Shown here: in pieces, positions 41,423-50,478 of the stretch | How positions within the stretch are numbered: position 1 is the stretch's first letter | Layout of the letters: every line of letters starts with the position of its first letter | Source: DASTEQ01 sp040905185 | Lineage (GTDB): Bacteria > Chloroflexota > Limnocylindria > QHBO01 | DNA length: 64,000 nt | Direction: 5' to 3' | Assembly (NCBI GenBank): GCA_040905185.1 | Contig: JBBDRZ010000003.1 | Coordinates: forward strand, 62,001 to 126,000 | The notes under the pieces: generated by a model | Told to the model about the DNA's origin: nothing | Database searches by the model: none | The model's input: the letters and a program-made list of their open reading frames with translations, nothing else | Position numbers and translations under genes: made by a program

Positions 41423-41428
41423 TACAAT
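41423..41428 (+). promoter_or_regulatory. leaderless-type -10 box of def-fmt
   Basis: TACAAT ends 7 nt before the def ATG, exactly at the spacing expected for transcription starting on the A of the ATG. Confidence 0.55.
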
Positions 41429-41434
41429 GCGGTC

Positions 41435-41941
41435 ATGGTCGTCCGCCGCATCCTGACCGCCGACGAGCCGATCCTGCGCGAGAAGACGAAGCGGGTCGCC
41501 GACTTCGATGCCTCCCTGCACCGGCTCCTGGACGACCTGCTCGAGACGATGCGAGACGCGCCGGGCATCGGCCTGGCCGCCAATCAGGTCGGCGTCCCGC
41601 TTCAGGTGGCCGTGATCGAGATCGATGGCAAGGTCACTGAGCTCATCAACCCGAAGCTCATCCGCCGATCCGGAAGCATGGTCGACTGGGAGGGCTGCCT
41701 CTCGATCCCTGGCTTTGTGGCCGAGGTCGAGCGGGCGGAGAAGGTGACCGTCAAGGCCCGCGACCGACGCGGCAAGGAGTTCCGCGTCAAGGGGGACGAG
41801 CTCCTGGGGCGGGCGCTCCAGCACGAGATCGACCACCTGAACGGGGTGCTGTACATCGACTACCTGGAATCGCTCGAGGAGCTGGTCCGGGTGAGCGAGG
41901 CCTCCGACAGGGTGAAGGAAGAGGCGGCGGCCAGCATCTAG
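41435..41941 (+). CDS. def: peptide deformylase
   Basis: A 168-residue metalloenzyme removing the formyl group from new proteins. All three motifs are intact: GIGLAANQVG, EGCLSIPG (metal Cys) and QHEIDHLNG (two metal His and catalytic Glu). The stop TAG shares its G with the GTG of fmt, so the enzymes that add and remove the formyl group are made together. Confidence 0.97.
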   Translation: MVVRRILTADEPILREKTKRVADFDASLHRLLDDLLETMRDAPGIGLAANQVGVPLQVAVIEIDGKVTELINPKLIRRSGSMVDWEGCLSIPGFVAEVERAEKVTVKARDRRGKEFRVKGDELLGRALQHEIDHLNGVLYIDYLESLEELVRVSEASDRVKEEAAASI

Positions 41942-42882
41942 TGCTGGGCCGGGTCGCGTTTCTGGGCAGTGGCGCGTTCGGCGTGCCGCTCCTCGAACGC
42001 CTCCCCGAGCTTGCAGACGAGCTCCTGGTCGTGAGCCGCCCGGACCGCCCGGCGGGCCGCGGGCTCCATGAGCGGGCGGCACCGGTGGCGGACGCCGCCC
42101 GGTCACACGGGATGCGCCTGCTGACCCCGCCCCGGCTCCGTTCGCCGGAGGCGCGCGACGCGATTGCCGCCTTTCGGCCCGATGGCCTGCTCCTGGTCGC
42201 CTACGGCGAGCTGGTCCCGGCCGATCTGCTGGCCGTGGCGCCGCGACCGCCGCTCAACGTCCACCCTTCGCTCCTGCCTCGCCACCGGGGTGCGGCCCCG
42301 GTGGCCTCCACCATCCTGGCCGGGGACGCGGAGGCCGGGGTCAGCCTGATGATCATGGTCGAGCGCCTCGACGCCGGACCGGTGGTCGGGCAGTGGCGGG
42401 TTCCGCTCTCCGGGCGCGAGGAAGCGCCCGAGCTGGAAAGCCGCCTTGGCCTGCTGGCGGCCGAGGTCGTCCCGCCCCGATTGGCCGACTGGGCGGCGGG
42501 CCAGCTCGAAGCGCACGAGCAGGACGAGTCGCAGGCGACGTACCGACCACCGTTCACGCGGGGCGACGGATGGATCGACTGGGGAGGGAGCGTCGAGGCG
42601 ATCGACCGCCAGGTGCGCGCCCTGCAGCCGTGGCCCGGGGCCTGGACCACCCTCGACGGGATGCGCCTGCACGTTCGCCGCGCGCACCCGGCCAGCGGCC
42701 TGCCCGGCCTCCCCATCGGCTCACTGTTGCCGGGCACCCCGCCGATGGTCGCCTGCGGGCTGGGTGCGCTGGCCCTGGACACGGTTCAGCCCGAGGGCCG
42801 GCCGCCGATGGCGGCCGACGCATGGCGCAACGGGCTCATCCGTGACCACGTCCTGTTGGGCGGGGACGCGCCGCCCAACTGA
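41941..42882 (+). CDS. fmt: methionyl-tRNA formyltransferase
   Basis: A 313-residue enzyme formylating initiator Met-tRNA. The Rossmann-like catalytic domain has VAFLGSGAFGVPLLERL at the start and NVHPSLLPRHRGAAPV with the catalytic Asn and His, followed by VSLMIMVERLDAGPVV. The C-terminal OB domain binds tRNA. The GTG start overlaps the def stop by one base. Confidence 0.94.
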   Translation: MLGRVAFLGSGAFGVPLLERLPELADELLVVSRPDRPAGRGLHERAAPVADAARSHGMRLLTPPRLRSPEARDAIAAFRPDGLLLVAYGELVPADLLAVAPRPPLNVHPSLLPRHRGAAPVASTILAGDAEAGVSLMIMVERLDAGPVVGQWRVPLSGREEAPELESRLGLLAAEVVPPRLADWAAGQLEAHEQDESQATYRPPFTRGDGWIDWGGSVEAIDRQVRALQPWPGAWTTLDGMRLHVRRAHPASGLPGLPIGSLLPGTPPMVACGLGALALDTVQPEGRPPMAADAWRNGLIRDHVLLGGDAPPN

Positions 42883-42928
42883 CACCGTCTCGCCGGTCCT
42901 CGGTTCGGGCGGTGCCGGCCGCCTTGGG

Positions 42929-42934
42929 TATACT
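42929..42934 (+). promoter_or_regulatory. -10 box of the zinc metallopeptidase gene
   Basis: TATACT lies 32 nt upstream of the ATG at 42967, and a CTGGAGGTGG ribosome site follows. A weak TTCGGG sits about 19 nt upstream. Confidence 0.5.
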
Positions 42935-42966
42935 CGCCCTCGGTGCCTGGAGGTGGCACTTGACCG

Positions 42967-43674
42967 ATGTTCATATTCGACCCCACCTATATTGTCCTGC
43001 TGGTGGTCATGGTCGCGATCAGCGGCTGGGCCGCCTGGCGGGTCCGCTCGACGTACGGACGCTGGTCCAAGGTCGATTCCGCGATCAACCTGAGCGCATA
43101 CGACTTCGCTCGCCGACTCCTGGACCGCCAGGGCCTGACCAACGTCCAGATCGAACCCACGCCCGGCCAGCTGACCGATCACTACGACCCGCGCAAGAAG
43201 ATCCTGCGCGTCAGCCAGACGGTGGCGGGGAGTGACGCGCTCTCGGCCGGTCCACAGCTGTCCGTGGCCGCGGCCGCGGTGATCGCCCACGAGGTCGGGC
43301 ACGCCATGCAGGACCGCCAGCGCGACCGGTGGCTGACCGCGCGATCCTTCATTGTGCCGGCCGCCAGCTTCGGCTCGTCGCTGGCCCCGTGGCTGATCAT
43401 CGCCGGCCTGTGGCTCAACCTGACCGGGCTGGCCGTGGTCGGGCTCATCGGGTTCGGCATCGCGTTCGCGTTCACGCTCATCACGCTCCCGGTCGAGATC
43501 GGCGCCAGTGGGCGTGCGCTTGCGTTCGTCGAGGGCCTGGGCATGAGCGGCGAGCGGCAGGAGGGTGCCCGCGCGGTCTTGAAGGCGGCGGCCTGGACGT
43601 ACGTCGCGGCGGCCCTGACGGCCATGCTGACGTTCCTGTACTACCTGAGTCTGGTCATGGGTCGTCGTGACTGA
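42967..43674 (+). CDS. membrane zinc metallopeptidase, YugP family
   Basis: A 235-residue protein of the neutral zinc metallopeptidase family (YugP). It has an N-terminal membrane helix, then ARRLLDRQGLTNVQIEPTPGQLTDHYDP, zinc motif VIAHEVGHAMQ near 107-117, two more helices, EIGASGRALAFVE with the third ligand Glu, and a last helix. The physiological substrate is unknown. The rlmN GTG lies 8 nt inside its end. Confidence 0.88.
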   Translation: MFIFDPTYIVLLVVMVAISGWAAWRVRSTYGRWSKVDSAINLSAYDFARRLLDRQGLTNVQIEPTPGQLTDHYDPRKKILRVSQTVAGSDALSAGPQLSVAAAAVIAHEVGHAMQDRQRDRWLTARSFIVPAASFGSSLAPWLIIAGLWLNLTGLAVVGLIGFGIAFAFTLITLPVEIGASGRALAFVEGLGMSGERQEGARAVLKAAAWTYVAAALTAMLTFLYYLSLVMGRRD

Positions 43675-44794
43675 TCCTCACCCCGCTGAGCCGCTGCCGG
43701 CCATCAGCGAGGTCGCGACGGATCAGCTGGCTGCCTGGTTCGCCGCCCGCGGGGAGCCCGCCTATCGGGCGCGCCAGGTGATATCGGGCGTGGCCGCAGG
43801 GCGTGCCCAGGGCTTCGACGCCCTGACCGATATGCCCCGCCGCCTGCGCGCGGCCCTGGCCGAGGCGTTCCGGTTCTCGAGCATCGGGGTCACGCAGGTC
43901 GTCGGCACCGAGGGGGCCCTGACCGAAAAGGCGGTCCATGAGCTCGCTGACGGGCAACGCATCGAGTCGGTCCTGATGCGCTACCCGGGGCGCGCGGGCT
44001 CGGCGCCGCGGACCACGGTCTGTATCTCCAGCCAGGCCGGCTGCGCGGTGGGTTGCCCATTCTGCGCCACTGGGCAGGGTGGCTTCGGGCGCAACCTCTC
44101 CGCCGCCGAGATCGTGGACCAGGTCCTGTGGTGGCGCCGGGCACGAGCCCGCACGATCGACCCCGATCGTCACCTCAACGTGGTGTTCATGGGGATGGGG
44201 GAGCCGTTGCTCAACGTCGAGCCGGTGTTCGACGCCGTCCGGCACCTGAACGATCCCGCGCAGTTGGCGATCGGCGCTCGCCACCTGACCGTGAGCACCT
44301 CCGGCGTCGTCCCCGGCATGCTCCGTATGACCGATGAGCTGCCCCAGGTCAACCTCGCCATCAGCCTGCACGCCGCGCACGACGCGCTGCGCGACGAGCT
44401 GGTGCCCATCAACCGCAAGTGGCCGATCGCCGCGGTCCTCGAGGCGGGGCGTCGTTTTGCGAGCCGGACCCACCGCCGGGTGAGCCTGGAGTACGTCATG
44501 ATCGACGGGGTCAACGACGCGCCGGACGAGGCGCGCCACCTGGCCGAGCTGGCCCGCGGATGGCTGTGCCACGTGAACCTCATGCCGCTCAACCCAACCC
44601 CGGCTGCGCCGTGGCTCGGCACACCACGAGCCGGGATCGACCGATTTGCCGCCATCCTGCGGGACGCCGGGGTGGCCACGACCGTCCGCGACACCCGCGG
44701 TCGCTCCATCGAAGCTGCCTGCGGGCAGCTCCACGCTCAGCTCGCCCGGCGTTCGCTGCAACCGCTTCCCGAGAGGGAGCTCGTGCTCGCGTGA
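43667..44794 (+). CDS. rlmN: 23S rRNA (adenine2503-C2)-methyltransferase
   Basis: A 375-residue radical SAM enzyme that methylates A2503 of 23S rRNA and A37 of some tRNAs. The cluster motif is CAVGCPFCATG, the SAM motif MGMGEPLLN, and the methyl-carrying Cys is in EAACGQL near the end. The N-terminal helical domain (DQLAAWFAARGEPAYRARQV) is the RlmN form. It overlaps the preceding gene by 8 nt. Confidence 0.95.
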   Translation: MTDPHPAEPLPAISEVATDQLAAWFAARGEPAYRARQVISGVAAGRAQGFDALTDMPRRLRAALAEAFRFSSIGVTQVVGTEGALTEKAVHELADGQRIESVLMRYPGRAGSAPRTTVCISSQAGCAVGCPFCATGQGGFGRNLSAAEIVDQVLWWRRARARTIDPDRHLNVVFMGMGEPLLNVEPVFDAVRHLNDPAQLAIGARHLTVSTSGVVPGMLRMTDELPQVNLAISLHAAHDALRDELVPINRKWPIAAVLEAGRRFASRTHRRVSLEYVMIDGVNDAPDEARHLAELARGWLCHVNLMPLNPTPAAPWLGTPRAGIDRFAAILRDAGVATTVRDTRGRSIEAACGQLHAQLARRSLQPLPERELVLA

Positions 44795-44807
44795 CGGACC
44801 CGACGTC

Positions 44808-45485
44808 ATGACCCGCCGACCGGCGCACCTGTCGGCGAGCGTCCTGAACGCCGACTTCGCACGTTTGGGGGAGGAGGTCGCCCGGGCGGCCGCAGGAGGA
44901 GTGGATTCCATCCACCTGGACGTCATGGACGGCCATTTCGTGGGCAACATCTCGTTCGGGGCGCCGGTCGTAGCCGCGCTTCGGCCCCACACCGCGATCC
45001 CGTTCCACACCCACCTCATGATTGAGGATCCGCTGCGCTACGCCGCCGATTTCGTGGCCGCCGGCAGCGACCTCGTCGTCTTCCATGTCGAGGCCACCGA
45101 TGACCCCGACGCGGTGATCGGGGCCATTCATCGCGCTGGTCGCCAGGCCGGGTTGGCCCTGAATCCCGAGACGCCGGCCGAGGCGGTCCATCCGTATCTC
45201 GAGCGCATCGACCTGCTGCTGGTGATGACGGTGCATCCCGGCTTTGGCCGCCAGCCGTTCCTGACCGATGTCCTGCCCAAGCTCGGTTCGTTGGCCGCCG
45301 AGGCCATGGGTCGCGGACTGGACGTGCCGATCGCGGTGGATGGAGGGGTCAACCTGCAAACGATTGGAGCCGCACACCGAGCCGGAGGAGACGTGCTGGT
45401 GGTTGGGTCGGCGCTGTACGAAGAGCAGGGCGACCTGGCTCCGGTCGTCGAGCGCTTCCGTGCTGCTGCCCGGATGCCGGCGTGA
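44808..45485 (+). CDS. rpe: ribulose-phosphate 3-epimerase
   Basis: A 225-residue TIM barrel of the pentose phosphate pathway. It has ASVLNADFARLGEEV, the metal site HLDVMDGHFVGNISFG, HTHLMIEDP, VMTVHPGFGRQPF and VDGGVNLQTI. The ATG at 44808 is chosen; the frame above belongs to rlmN. Its stop overlaps the GTG of the lipoprotein gene. Confidence 0.95.
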   Translation: MTRRPAHLSASVLNADFARLGEEVARAAAGGVDSIHLDVMDGHFVGNISFGAPVVAALRPHTAIPFHTHLMIEDPLRYAADFVAAGSDLVVFHVEATDDPDAVIGAIHRAGRQAGLALNPETPAEAVHPYLERIDLLLVMTVHPGFGRQPFLTDVLPKLGSLAAEAMGRGLDVPIAVDGGVNLQTIGAAHRAGGDVLVVGSALYEEQGDLAPVVERFRAAARMPA

Positions 45486-47077
45486 TCGGCAGTGCCCGTG
45501 GCCGCGCGACAGCGGTGCTGTGCCTGGCCGTGGTGGCCGCCTGCAGTGGCAACATTCCGATCCTGCCCACCCCTGAGCCGACCCCACGCCCGCTGACGGT
45601 GCGGGTGCAGGACACCCTCACCGGAACGCCGGTGTCCGGGGCACGGGTGACGGTCGGTGGGAGGGGCGCGACCACCGGACCCGAGGGCACTGCGACCGTC
45701 AGCGCCCTGGCGGGCAGCGAGGTGATCGCGGAGGCCGATGGGTTCGACCCCGGATCGGGGACCGTCCCGCCCGATGGGGACGTGACGATCACCCTGCGCA
45801 GCAACACGGTGCGGGGGACCGTCCGTGACGAGGCAGGCGCGCCGGTCGTCGACGCCCGGGTGTTCGTCGAGGGCCACGCGACAGGAGTTCGAACGGGCGA
45901 AGACGGGAGCTATGCCCTCCCCGGCGTGCCCGAGTCGGGGACGCTCATCTACAAGGCGCCCGGGCATCGGCTGGGCGTCATCGCCGTCGACGACGTGATG
46001 GAAAAGGACGTGACGCTGCCCACGTTCCAGGTCCGCGCCCTGTACGCGCCATCGGCCGTGTTCGAGGGCGCGGGCCGGCTGGACGCGATGCTGGACCTCA
46101 TCGATCGGACCGAGGCCAACGCCATGGTCATCGATGTCAAGGAGACCGGCGGGTGGCTCTATTACGCAACCGACCTGGCCGAGGCGCAGGACAGCGGAGC
46201 GATCATGGCGTCACCGCTGTTCACGCTCGAGGAGCTCCTACCAGCCCTCAAGGAGCGGGGGATCTACACCATCGCCCGGGTCGTGGTCATGAAGGACAAC
46301 ACGCTCGGAGTGGCGCGGCCCGAGCTGGCGGTCCGCAACGTGCAGACCGGCGAGCCGTGGACCGACTGGGGCGGAGGCGTGTGGCTCGACCCCGGGAACC
46401 CGGGCGTGGCCGAGTACGTGGCGGCCATCGCGGTGGACCTGGCCGAGCGCGGCTTCGACGAGGTCCAGCTGGACTACATCCGGTTCTACAGCGACGGGCC
46501 CTACGAGCTGGCCCAGACCAACCTGCCCCACACCCAGTCCTTCCGGCTGCCGACCATCCAGCGCGTGATGCGGGTCATCTCCGATGAGCTCGCGTGGCGG
46601 CGCACGTTCCTGGCCGCCGACGTCTTCCCGATCAGCTTCATCGCCACCGACGACCAGGGGATCGGCCAGCGGCCGGAGGTCATCATGCCCTACGTCGACT
46701 ACTTCAGCCCCATGGTCTATCCGAGCCACTACTACCCGGGCGTGTTCGACATTGCCGAACCCAACGAGCACCCGTACGAGATGATCGATCGCACCCTGGA
46801 GATCATGAACCAGCAGGCCGTCGGCCTCCCGCTCCAGATTCGGCCCTGGATCCAGGACTTCGGGTACGGGCCGTTCCGGGCCTACACCGCCGCCGACGTC
46901 CGGGCCGAGATGCAGGCGCTGGCCGACAACGGGACGGCGGGCTGGATGATCTGGAATGCCGCGGCGGAGTTCACCGAGGACGCGCTGGGCGGACCGATCG
47001 AGGGCGAGGACTACGCCCTGGTGACGGCCACCGAGATCCCGGAGCCGCCTGGCAGCTCCCCGTCGGGCTCGCCGTAG
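45482..47077 (+). CDS. lipoprotein: putative glycoside hydrolase (DUF4015) with two carboxypeptidase-like repeats
   Basis: A 531-residue lipoprotein. The signal ends in the lipobox VVAAC at about residue 21, and a Pro/Thr spacer follows. Residues 38-180 hold two regulatory-like beta domains (LTVRVQDTLTGTPVSGARV and GTVRDEAGAPVVDARVFVEG). Residues 185-510 are the DUF4015 putative glycosidase TIM barrel, with NAMVIDVKETGGWLYY, RVVVMKDNTLGV, WLDPGNPGV and FDEVQLDYIRFYSDG, where the Asp and Glu residues are likely catalytic. A role in cell-wall or exopolysaccharide trimming is inferred only from the fold and export. Starts with GTG overlapping the rpe stop. Confidence 0.85.
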   Translation: MIGSARGRATAVLCLAVVAACSGNIPILPTPEPTPRPLTVRVQDTLTGTPVSGARVTVGGRGATTGPEGTATVSALAGSEVIAEADGFDPGSGTVPPDGDVTITLRSNTVRGTVRDEAGAPVVDARVFVEGHATGVRTGEDGSYALPGVPESGTLIYKAPGHRLGVIAVDDVMEKDVTLPTFQVRALYAPSAVFEGAGRLDAMLDLIDRTEANAMVIDVKETGGWLYYATDLAEAQDSGAIMASPLFTLEELLPALKERGIYTIARVVVMKDNTLGVARPELAVRNVQTGEPWTDWGGGVWLDPGNPGVAEYVAAIAVDLAERGFDEVQLDYIRFYSDGPYELAQTNLPHTQSFRLPTIQRVMRVISDELAWRRTFLAADVFPISFIATDDQGIGQRPEVIMPYVDYFSPMVYPSHYYPGVFDIAEPNEHPYEMIDRTLEIMNQQAVGLPLQIRPWIQDFGYGPFRAYTAADVRAEMQALADNGTAGWMIWNAAAEFTEDALGGPIEGEDYALVTATEIPEPPGSSPSGSP

Positions 47078-47081
47078 GTCG

Positions 47082-47537
47082 ATGCGGCTGGTCGTTCAGC
47101 GCGTGTCAGGAGCCAGCGTCCGGGCGGATGGCGTCGAGGCGGCGCGGATCGGACGCGGGGCGGTGGTCCTGGTCGGGGTGGGGACCGATGACGGCCCCGA
47201 GGTGGCGGATCGGATGGCGGCCAAGCTGATCGGGCTGCGGTACTTCGAGGATCCCGCCGGTCGGACCAACCTCTCCCTGGCCGATGTCGACGGCAGGCTG
47301 CTGGTCGTCAGTCAGTTCACCCTGCTGGCTGACGTGCGCGGCGGTCGCCGCCCGGGATTCACCGACGCCGCGCCGCCTGCGGTCGCCGAGCCGCTGGTCG
47401 AGCGGTTCGTGGCGCGCTTACGGGAAGCCGGTGCCGAGGTGGCGACGGGCCGCTTCGGGGCGGCGATGGAGCTCGAGCTGGTGAACGATGGGCCGTTCAC
47501 CCTGCTGATCGACTCGGCTCGAGACCTCGGCAGCTAG
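47082..47537 (+). CDS. dtd: D-aminoacyl-tRNA deacylase
   Basis: A 151-residue proofreading enzyme that removes D-amino acids from tRNA. It opens MRLVVQRVSGASVRADG and has the catalytic SQFTLLAD and the NDGPFTLLID motif, where the family usually has NxGPVT or NDGPVT, so Phe replaces Val. It lies 4 nt after the lipoprotein gene. Its stop codon overlaps the stop codon of the convergent rpmB. Confidence 0.93.
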   Translation: MRLVVQRVSGASVRADGVEAARIGRGAVVLVGVGTDDGPEVADRMAAKLIGLRYFEDPAGRTNLSLADVDGRLLVVSQFTLLADVRGGRRPGFTDAAPPAVAEPLVERFVARLREAGAEVATGRFGAAMELELVNDGPFTLLIDSARDLGS

Positions 47538-47725
47538 GCCTTGGTGGAAGTGCGCCGGCAGCGGGAGCAGGCGCGCAGCGTGACCGGCTGGCCGTTGCGG
47601 ACCACGGTCAGGCTCTGAAGGTTCGGGATCCAGCGTCGCCCCGCGCGCTTGCGGTTCATTCCCACCGACTGCGCGTTCCAGCCGGTAATGGGTCGCTTGC
47701 CACAGATTTCGCAGACGCGGGCCAT
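47534..47725 (-). CDS. rpmB: 50S ribosomal protein L28
   Basis: A 63-residue L28. It begins MARVCEICGKRPITGWN and contains GMNRKRAGRRWIPNLQ and LRACSRCRR. Four cysteines in two CxxC pairs (CEIC, CSRC) suggest zinc binding, the C+ form of L28. The ATG at 47725 is chosen because the frame above it is not L28. It is a single minus-strand gene, with its stop codon overlapping that of dtd in the shared CTAG. Confidence 0.95.
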   Translation of the reverse strand: MARVCEICGKRPITGWNAQSVGMNRKRAGRRWIPNLQSLTVVRNGQPVTLRACSRCRRTSTKA

Positions 47726-47781
47726 TCGGCCTCCACTCACCAAGAAGCCGGCGCCCACCGACGGGCAGCCGGACTGGACCG

Positions 47782-47811
47782 ATGCTAGCACGCTACGATC
47801 GAGCCATGCAA
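47782..47811 (-). promoter_or_regulatory. rpmB promoter overlapping the recG start
   Basis: On the minus strand TTGCAT (47811-47806), an 18-base spacer and TAGCAT (47787-47782) form a promoter for rpmB. Its -35 covers the recG start codon. Confidence 0.5.
47794..47799 (+). promoter_or_regulatory. leaderless-type -10 box of recG
   Basis: TACGAT ends 7 nt before the ATG at 47806, with no ribosome site between. It lies inside the spacer of the divergent rpmB promoter, so the two promoters compete for space. Confidence 0.5.
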
Positions 47812-49932
47812 TCGGGTCCGCGGCGTTCGGCGACCGCCGCTCGCCGAACCGGGATCCGGCCGCGGGCCGTCACTTCGGAGCGTCTCGACCAGCCGATCCG
47901 CGAGGTCCTGCCGGAGCTGGGCAGCGGCTTGGCCACGCTTATCCGGCTCGGGATTCACACCCCCCGCCAGGCCCTGCTGTACCTCCCGTTCCGCTACGAC
48001 GACTTCAGCGATCTGCGTCGCCTGGCCGACCTCAACCCAGGACACAAGCAGTCGGCACGTGTGCGCGTCGAGGACATCCGCTCCAAGCCTGGCTTCGGTC
48101 GGCGCCCGCCCCGGACCATCGCCCAGCTCTCCGATGCCTCTGGCAGCGCCGAGGCGATCTGGTTTGGCCGGCGCTTCATCGAGCGCCGGCTGCGGGCCGG
48201 CGACGAGATCGTGGTCAGCGGCAAGGTCGCCGCCCAGGGATGGCGGATGCAGTTCGCGAACCCCGAGTTCTCGCCGGCCAGCCGCGAGTCGGTCCACACC
48301 GCCCGGGTGGTGCCCGTGTATCGACTGGTGGGTGGGGTCACCCTGCGCCGGGTCCGCGAGCTGCTGGCCCGGGTCCTGGATCGGTGCCTGCCGGCGGTGG
48401 TCGACCCGCTGCGACCGGGGGAGCGGGTCGGCCTGGTCGATCTGGCGCTCGCCATCCGGACGGCGCATTTCCCCGACGACATGGAGGACCTCCAATCGGC
48501 GCTCGATCGCCTGGCGTTCGACGAGCTCCTGGGCCTCCAGCTGACCCTGGCCCAGGCGGCGGCAGCCCGGTCGCATCGCCGAGCGCCGCCCATCACGGTG
48601 TCGGTCGAGACGCTGGCCGAGATCCTCGACGCGCTTCCGTTTCGGCTCACCGCCGACCAGTCCCGCTCGGTGGCCGAGGTCACGGCCGACCTCGCCGGCG
48701 AGGATCCCATGCGGCGTCTCCTGCAGGGCGACGTGGGCTCCGGCAAGACGGCCGTCGCGGCGGTCGCCCTGGCCGTCGTGTGCCGGGGTGGTTGGCAGGG
48801 GGCGCTGATGGCGCCCACCGAGATCCTCGCCCGACAGCATCACGACGGGCTGGCCCCCCTGCTCGAGGCCCTCGGCGTGCGCGCCGAGTTCCTGTCGGGC
48901 TCCCTGCCGGCCGCCGACAAGCGCCGGATCCAGCGCCGCCTGGGCCGGGGCGAGGCTGGGGTGGTGGTTGGGACGCATGCCGTCATCAGCGCGGGCGTCA
49001 CGTTCCAGCGCTTGGGGCTGGCGGTCGTGGACGAGCAACACCGGTTCGGGGTCGCCCAGCGGGCCGCCCTGCAGGCCAAGGCCGCGGACCTCGAGCCGCA
49101 CATGCTGGCGCTGACGGCGACCCCGATCCCGCGCACCCTGGCGCTCACGGTCTACGGCGACCTGGCCATCAGCACCCTCCGCCACTCACCGCCCGGCCGG
49201 CAGCCGATCCGGACCGAGCTCCGCGACCGGTCTGCGTTGCCGAGGATCGAGTCGTTCATCGCCGACGAAGCGCGCGCCGGGCGGCAGACGTTCGTCGTGG
49301 TGCCCCTCATCGCGGAGAGTGACGCACTGACTGCCGCGTCCGCCGAGGCCGAAGCGGAACGGCTTCGGGCCGCGCTGCCGGACCTCCGGATCGACCTCGT
49401 CCACGGCCAGCAGCCGGCGACCGCGCGGGAAGCGGCCATGCAGCGATTCGCAGGCGGGGTGACCGACGTGCTGGTGGCGACAACCGTGATCGAGGTCGGC
49501 ATCGACATCCCCAACGCCGCGGTCATCGTGATCGAGGACGCAGATCGCTTTGGGCTGGCCCAGCTGCACCAGCTGCGCGGCCGCGTCGGGCGCGGCCCGC
49601 ATCGGTCCTTCTGCATCCTCGTCTCGGATGCCGCCGACGAGGTGGCGCGGCGCCGGCTCGAGGTGGTCCGCGCGTCGAGCGACGGCTTCGCGATCGCGGA
49701 AGCTGACCTCGAGCTGCGGGGCGCGGGCAACGTGCTGGGCACGCGTCAGTCGGGGCTCCCGCCCCTGCGCGTGGCGTCCCTCTTCGATCCCCGCCACCTC
49801 GAGCTGGCGGGCCGGGCACGGACCCTGGCCCGCTCGCTGGTCGGCTCCGATCCCACCTTGACCGGGCGGGGGGAGCTGGTGCGCGAGCAACGCGCCTTCG
49901 CCCCGCCGGACCCCTCCGGCGACGCGGCCTGA
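47806..49932 (+). CDS. recG: ATP-dependent DNA helicase RecG
   Basis: A 708-residue superfamily 2 helicase that remodels stalled forks and Holliday junctions. The N-terminal wedge domain has YLPFRYDDF and an OB fold. The helicase motifs are GDVGSGKTAVA (Walker A, about 309), MAPTEILARQH, DEQHRFGV, LTATPIPRTLALT, TTVIEVGIDIPNA and QLRGRVGRG. ATG 47806 is chosen over ATG 47782 because the -10 box lies between them. rsmD follows 9 nt downstream. Confidence 0.95.
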   Translation: MQSGPRRSATAARRTGIRPRAVTSERLDQPIREVLPELGSGLATLIRLGIHTPRQALLYLPFRYDDFSDLRRLADLNPGHKQSARVRVEDIRSKPGFGRRPPRTIAQLSDASGSAEAIWFGRRFIERRLRAGDEIVVSGKVAAQGWRMQFANPEFSPASRESVHTARVVPVYRLVGGVTLRRVRELLARVLDRCLPAVVDPLRPGERVGLVDLALAIRTAHFPDDMEDLQSALDRLAFDELLGLQLTLAQAAAARSHRRAPPITVSVETLAEILDALPFRLTADQSRSVAEVTADLAGEDPMRRLLQGDVGSGKTAVAAVALAVVCRGGWQGALMAPTEILARQHHDGLAPLLEALGVRAEFLSGSLPAADKRRIQRRLGRGEAGVVVGTHAVISAGVTFQRLGLAVVDEQHRFGVAQRAALQAKAADLEPHMLALTATPIPRTLALTVYGDLAISTLRHSPPGRQPIRTELRDRSALPRIESFIADEARAGRQTFVVVPLIAESDALTAASAEAEAERLRAALPDLRIDLVHGQQPATAREAAMQRFAGGVTDVLVATTVIEVGIDIPNAAVIVIEDADRFGLAQLHQLRGRVGRGPHRSFCILVSDAADEVARRRLEVVRASSDGFAIAEADLELRGAGNVLGTRQSGLPPLRVASLFDPRHLELAGRARTLARSLVGSDPTLTGRGELVREQRAFAPPDPSGDAA

Positions 49933-49941
49933 GGTCGCAGG

Positions 49942-50478
49942 ATGCGGGTCATTGCCGGCTCGGCCCGGGGCCAGCTCCTGACCGCCCCCAGGGACCGGCT
50001 GACGCGTCCCATCAGCGATCGGGTCAAGGAAGCGCTGTTCGGGAGTATCGGCGCCCGGATCCTGGATGCGCGCGTCCTGGACCTGTACGCGGGGAGCGGG
50101 GCGATCGGCATCGAGGCCCTGTCGCGGGGCGCCGCGAGGGCGACCTTCGTGGAACGTGGCCGGGCCGCGGTGGCCGCGATTCGGGAGAACCTGGAGCGAA
50201 CGAAGCTCGGCGACCGCGCCGACGTCCACGCCGCGGACGTGCTCGCGTTCCTGTCGGCGGCCACCGGCCCGGCGTGGGATGTGGTGATCCTCGATCCGCC
50301 CTACGCGGAGCGTACACTCGACGTGCCGCTCGAGCGGCTCATCCCGCACCTGGCGCCCGGGGGATTGGTGGTAGTCAAGCATTTCTGGCGCACGCCGATA
50401 CCGTCCGGACTGGGACTGTCACCCACCCGCAACCGGCGTTTCGGTGAAACGGCCCTGACCTTCCTGGAGGAGGAGTGA
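49942..50478 (+). CDS. rsmD: 16S rRNA (guanine966-N2)-methyltransferase
   Basis: A 178-residue SAM-dependent methyltransferase. It has MRVIAGSARGQLL, RPISDRVKEALFGSI, the SAM loop VLDLYAGSGAIGIEALSRGA and the catalytic VVILDPPYAE. It modifies G966 of 16S rRNA. The order recG-rsmD-coaD is common in many phyla. Its TGA shares an A with the coaD ATG. Confidence 0.94.
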   Translation: MRVIAGSARGQLLTAPRDRLTRPISDRVKEALFGSIGARILDARVLDLYAGSGAIGIEALSRGAARATFVERGRAAVAAIRENLERTKLGDRADVHAADVLAFLSAATGPAWDVVILDPPYAERTLDVPLERLIPHLAPGGLVVVKHFWRTPIPSGLGLSPTRNRRFGETALTFLEEE

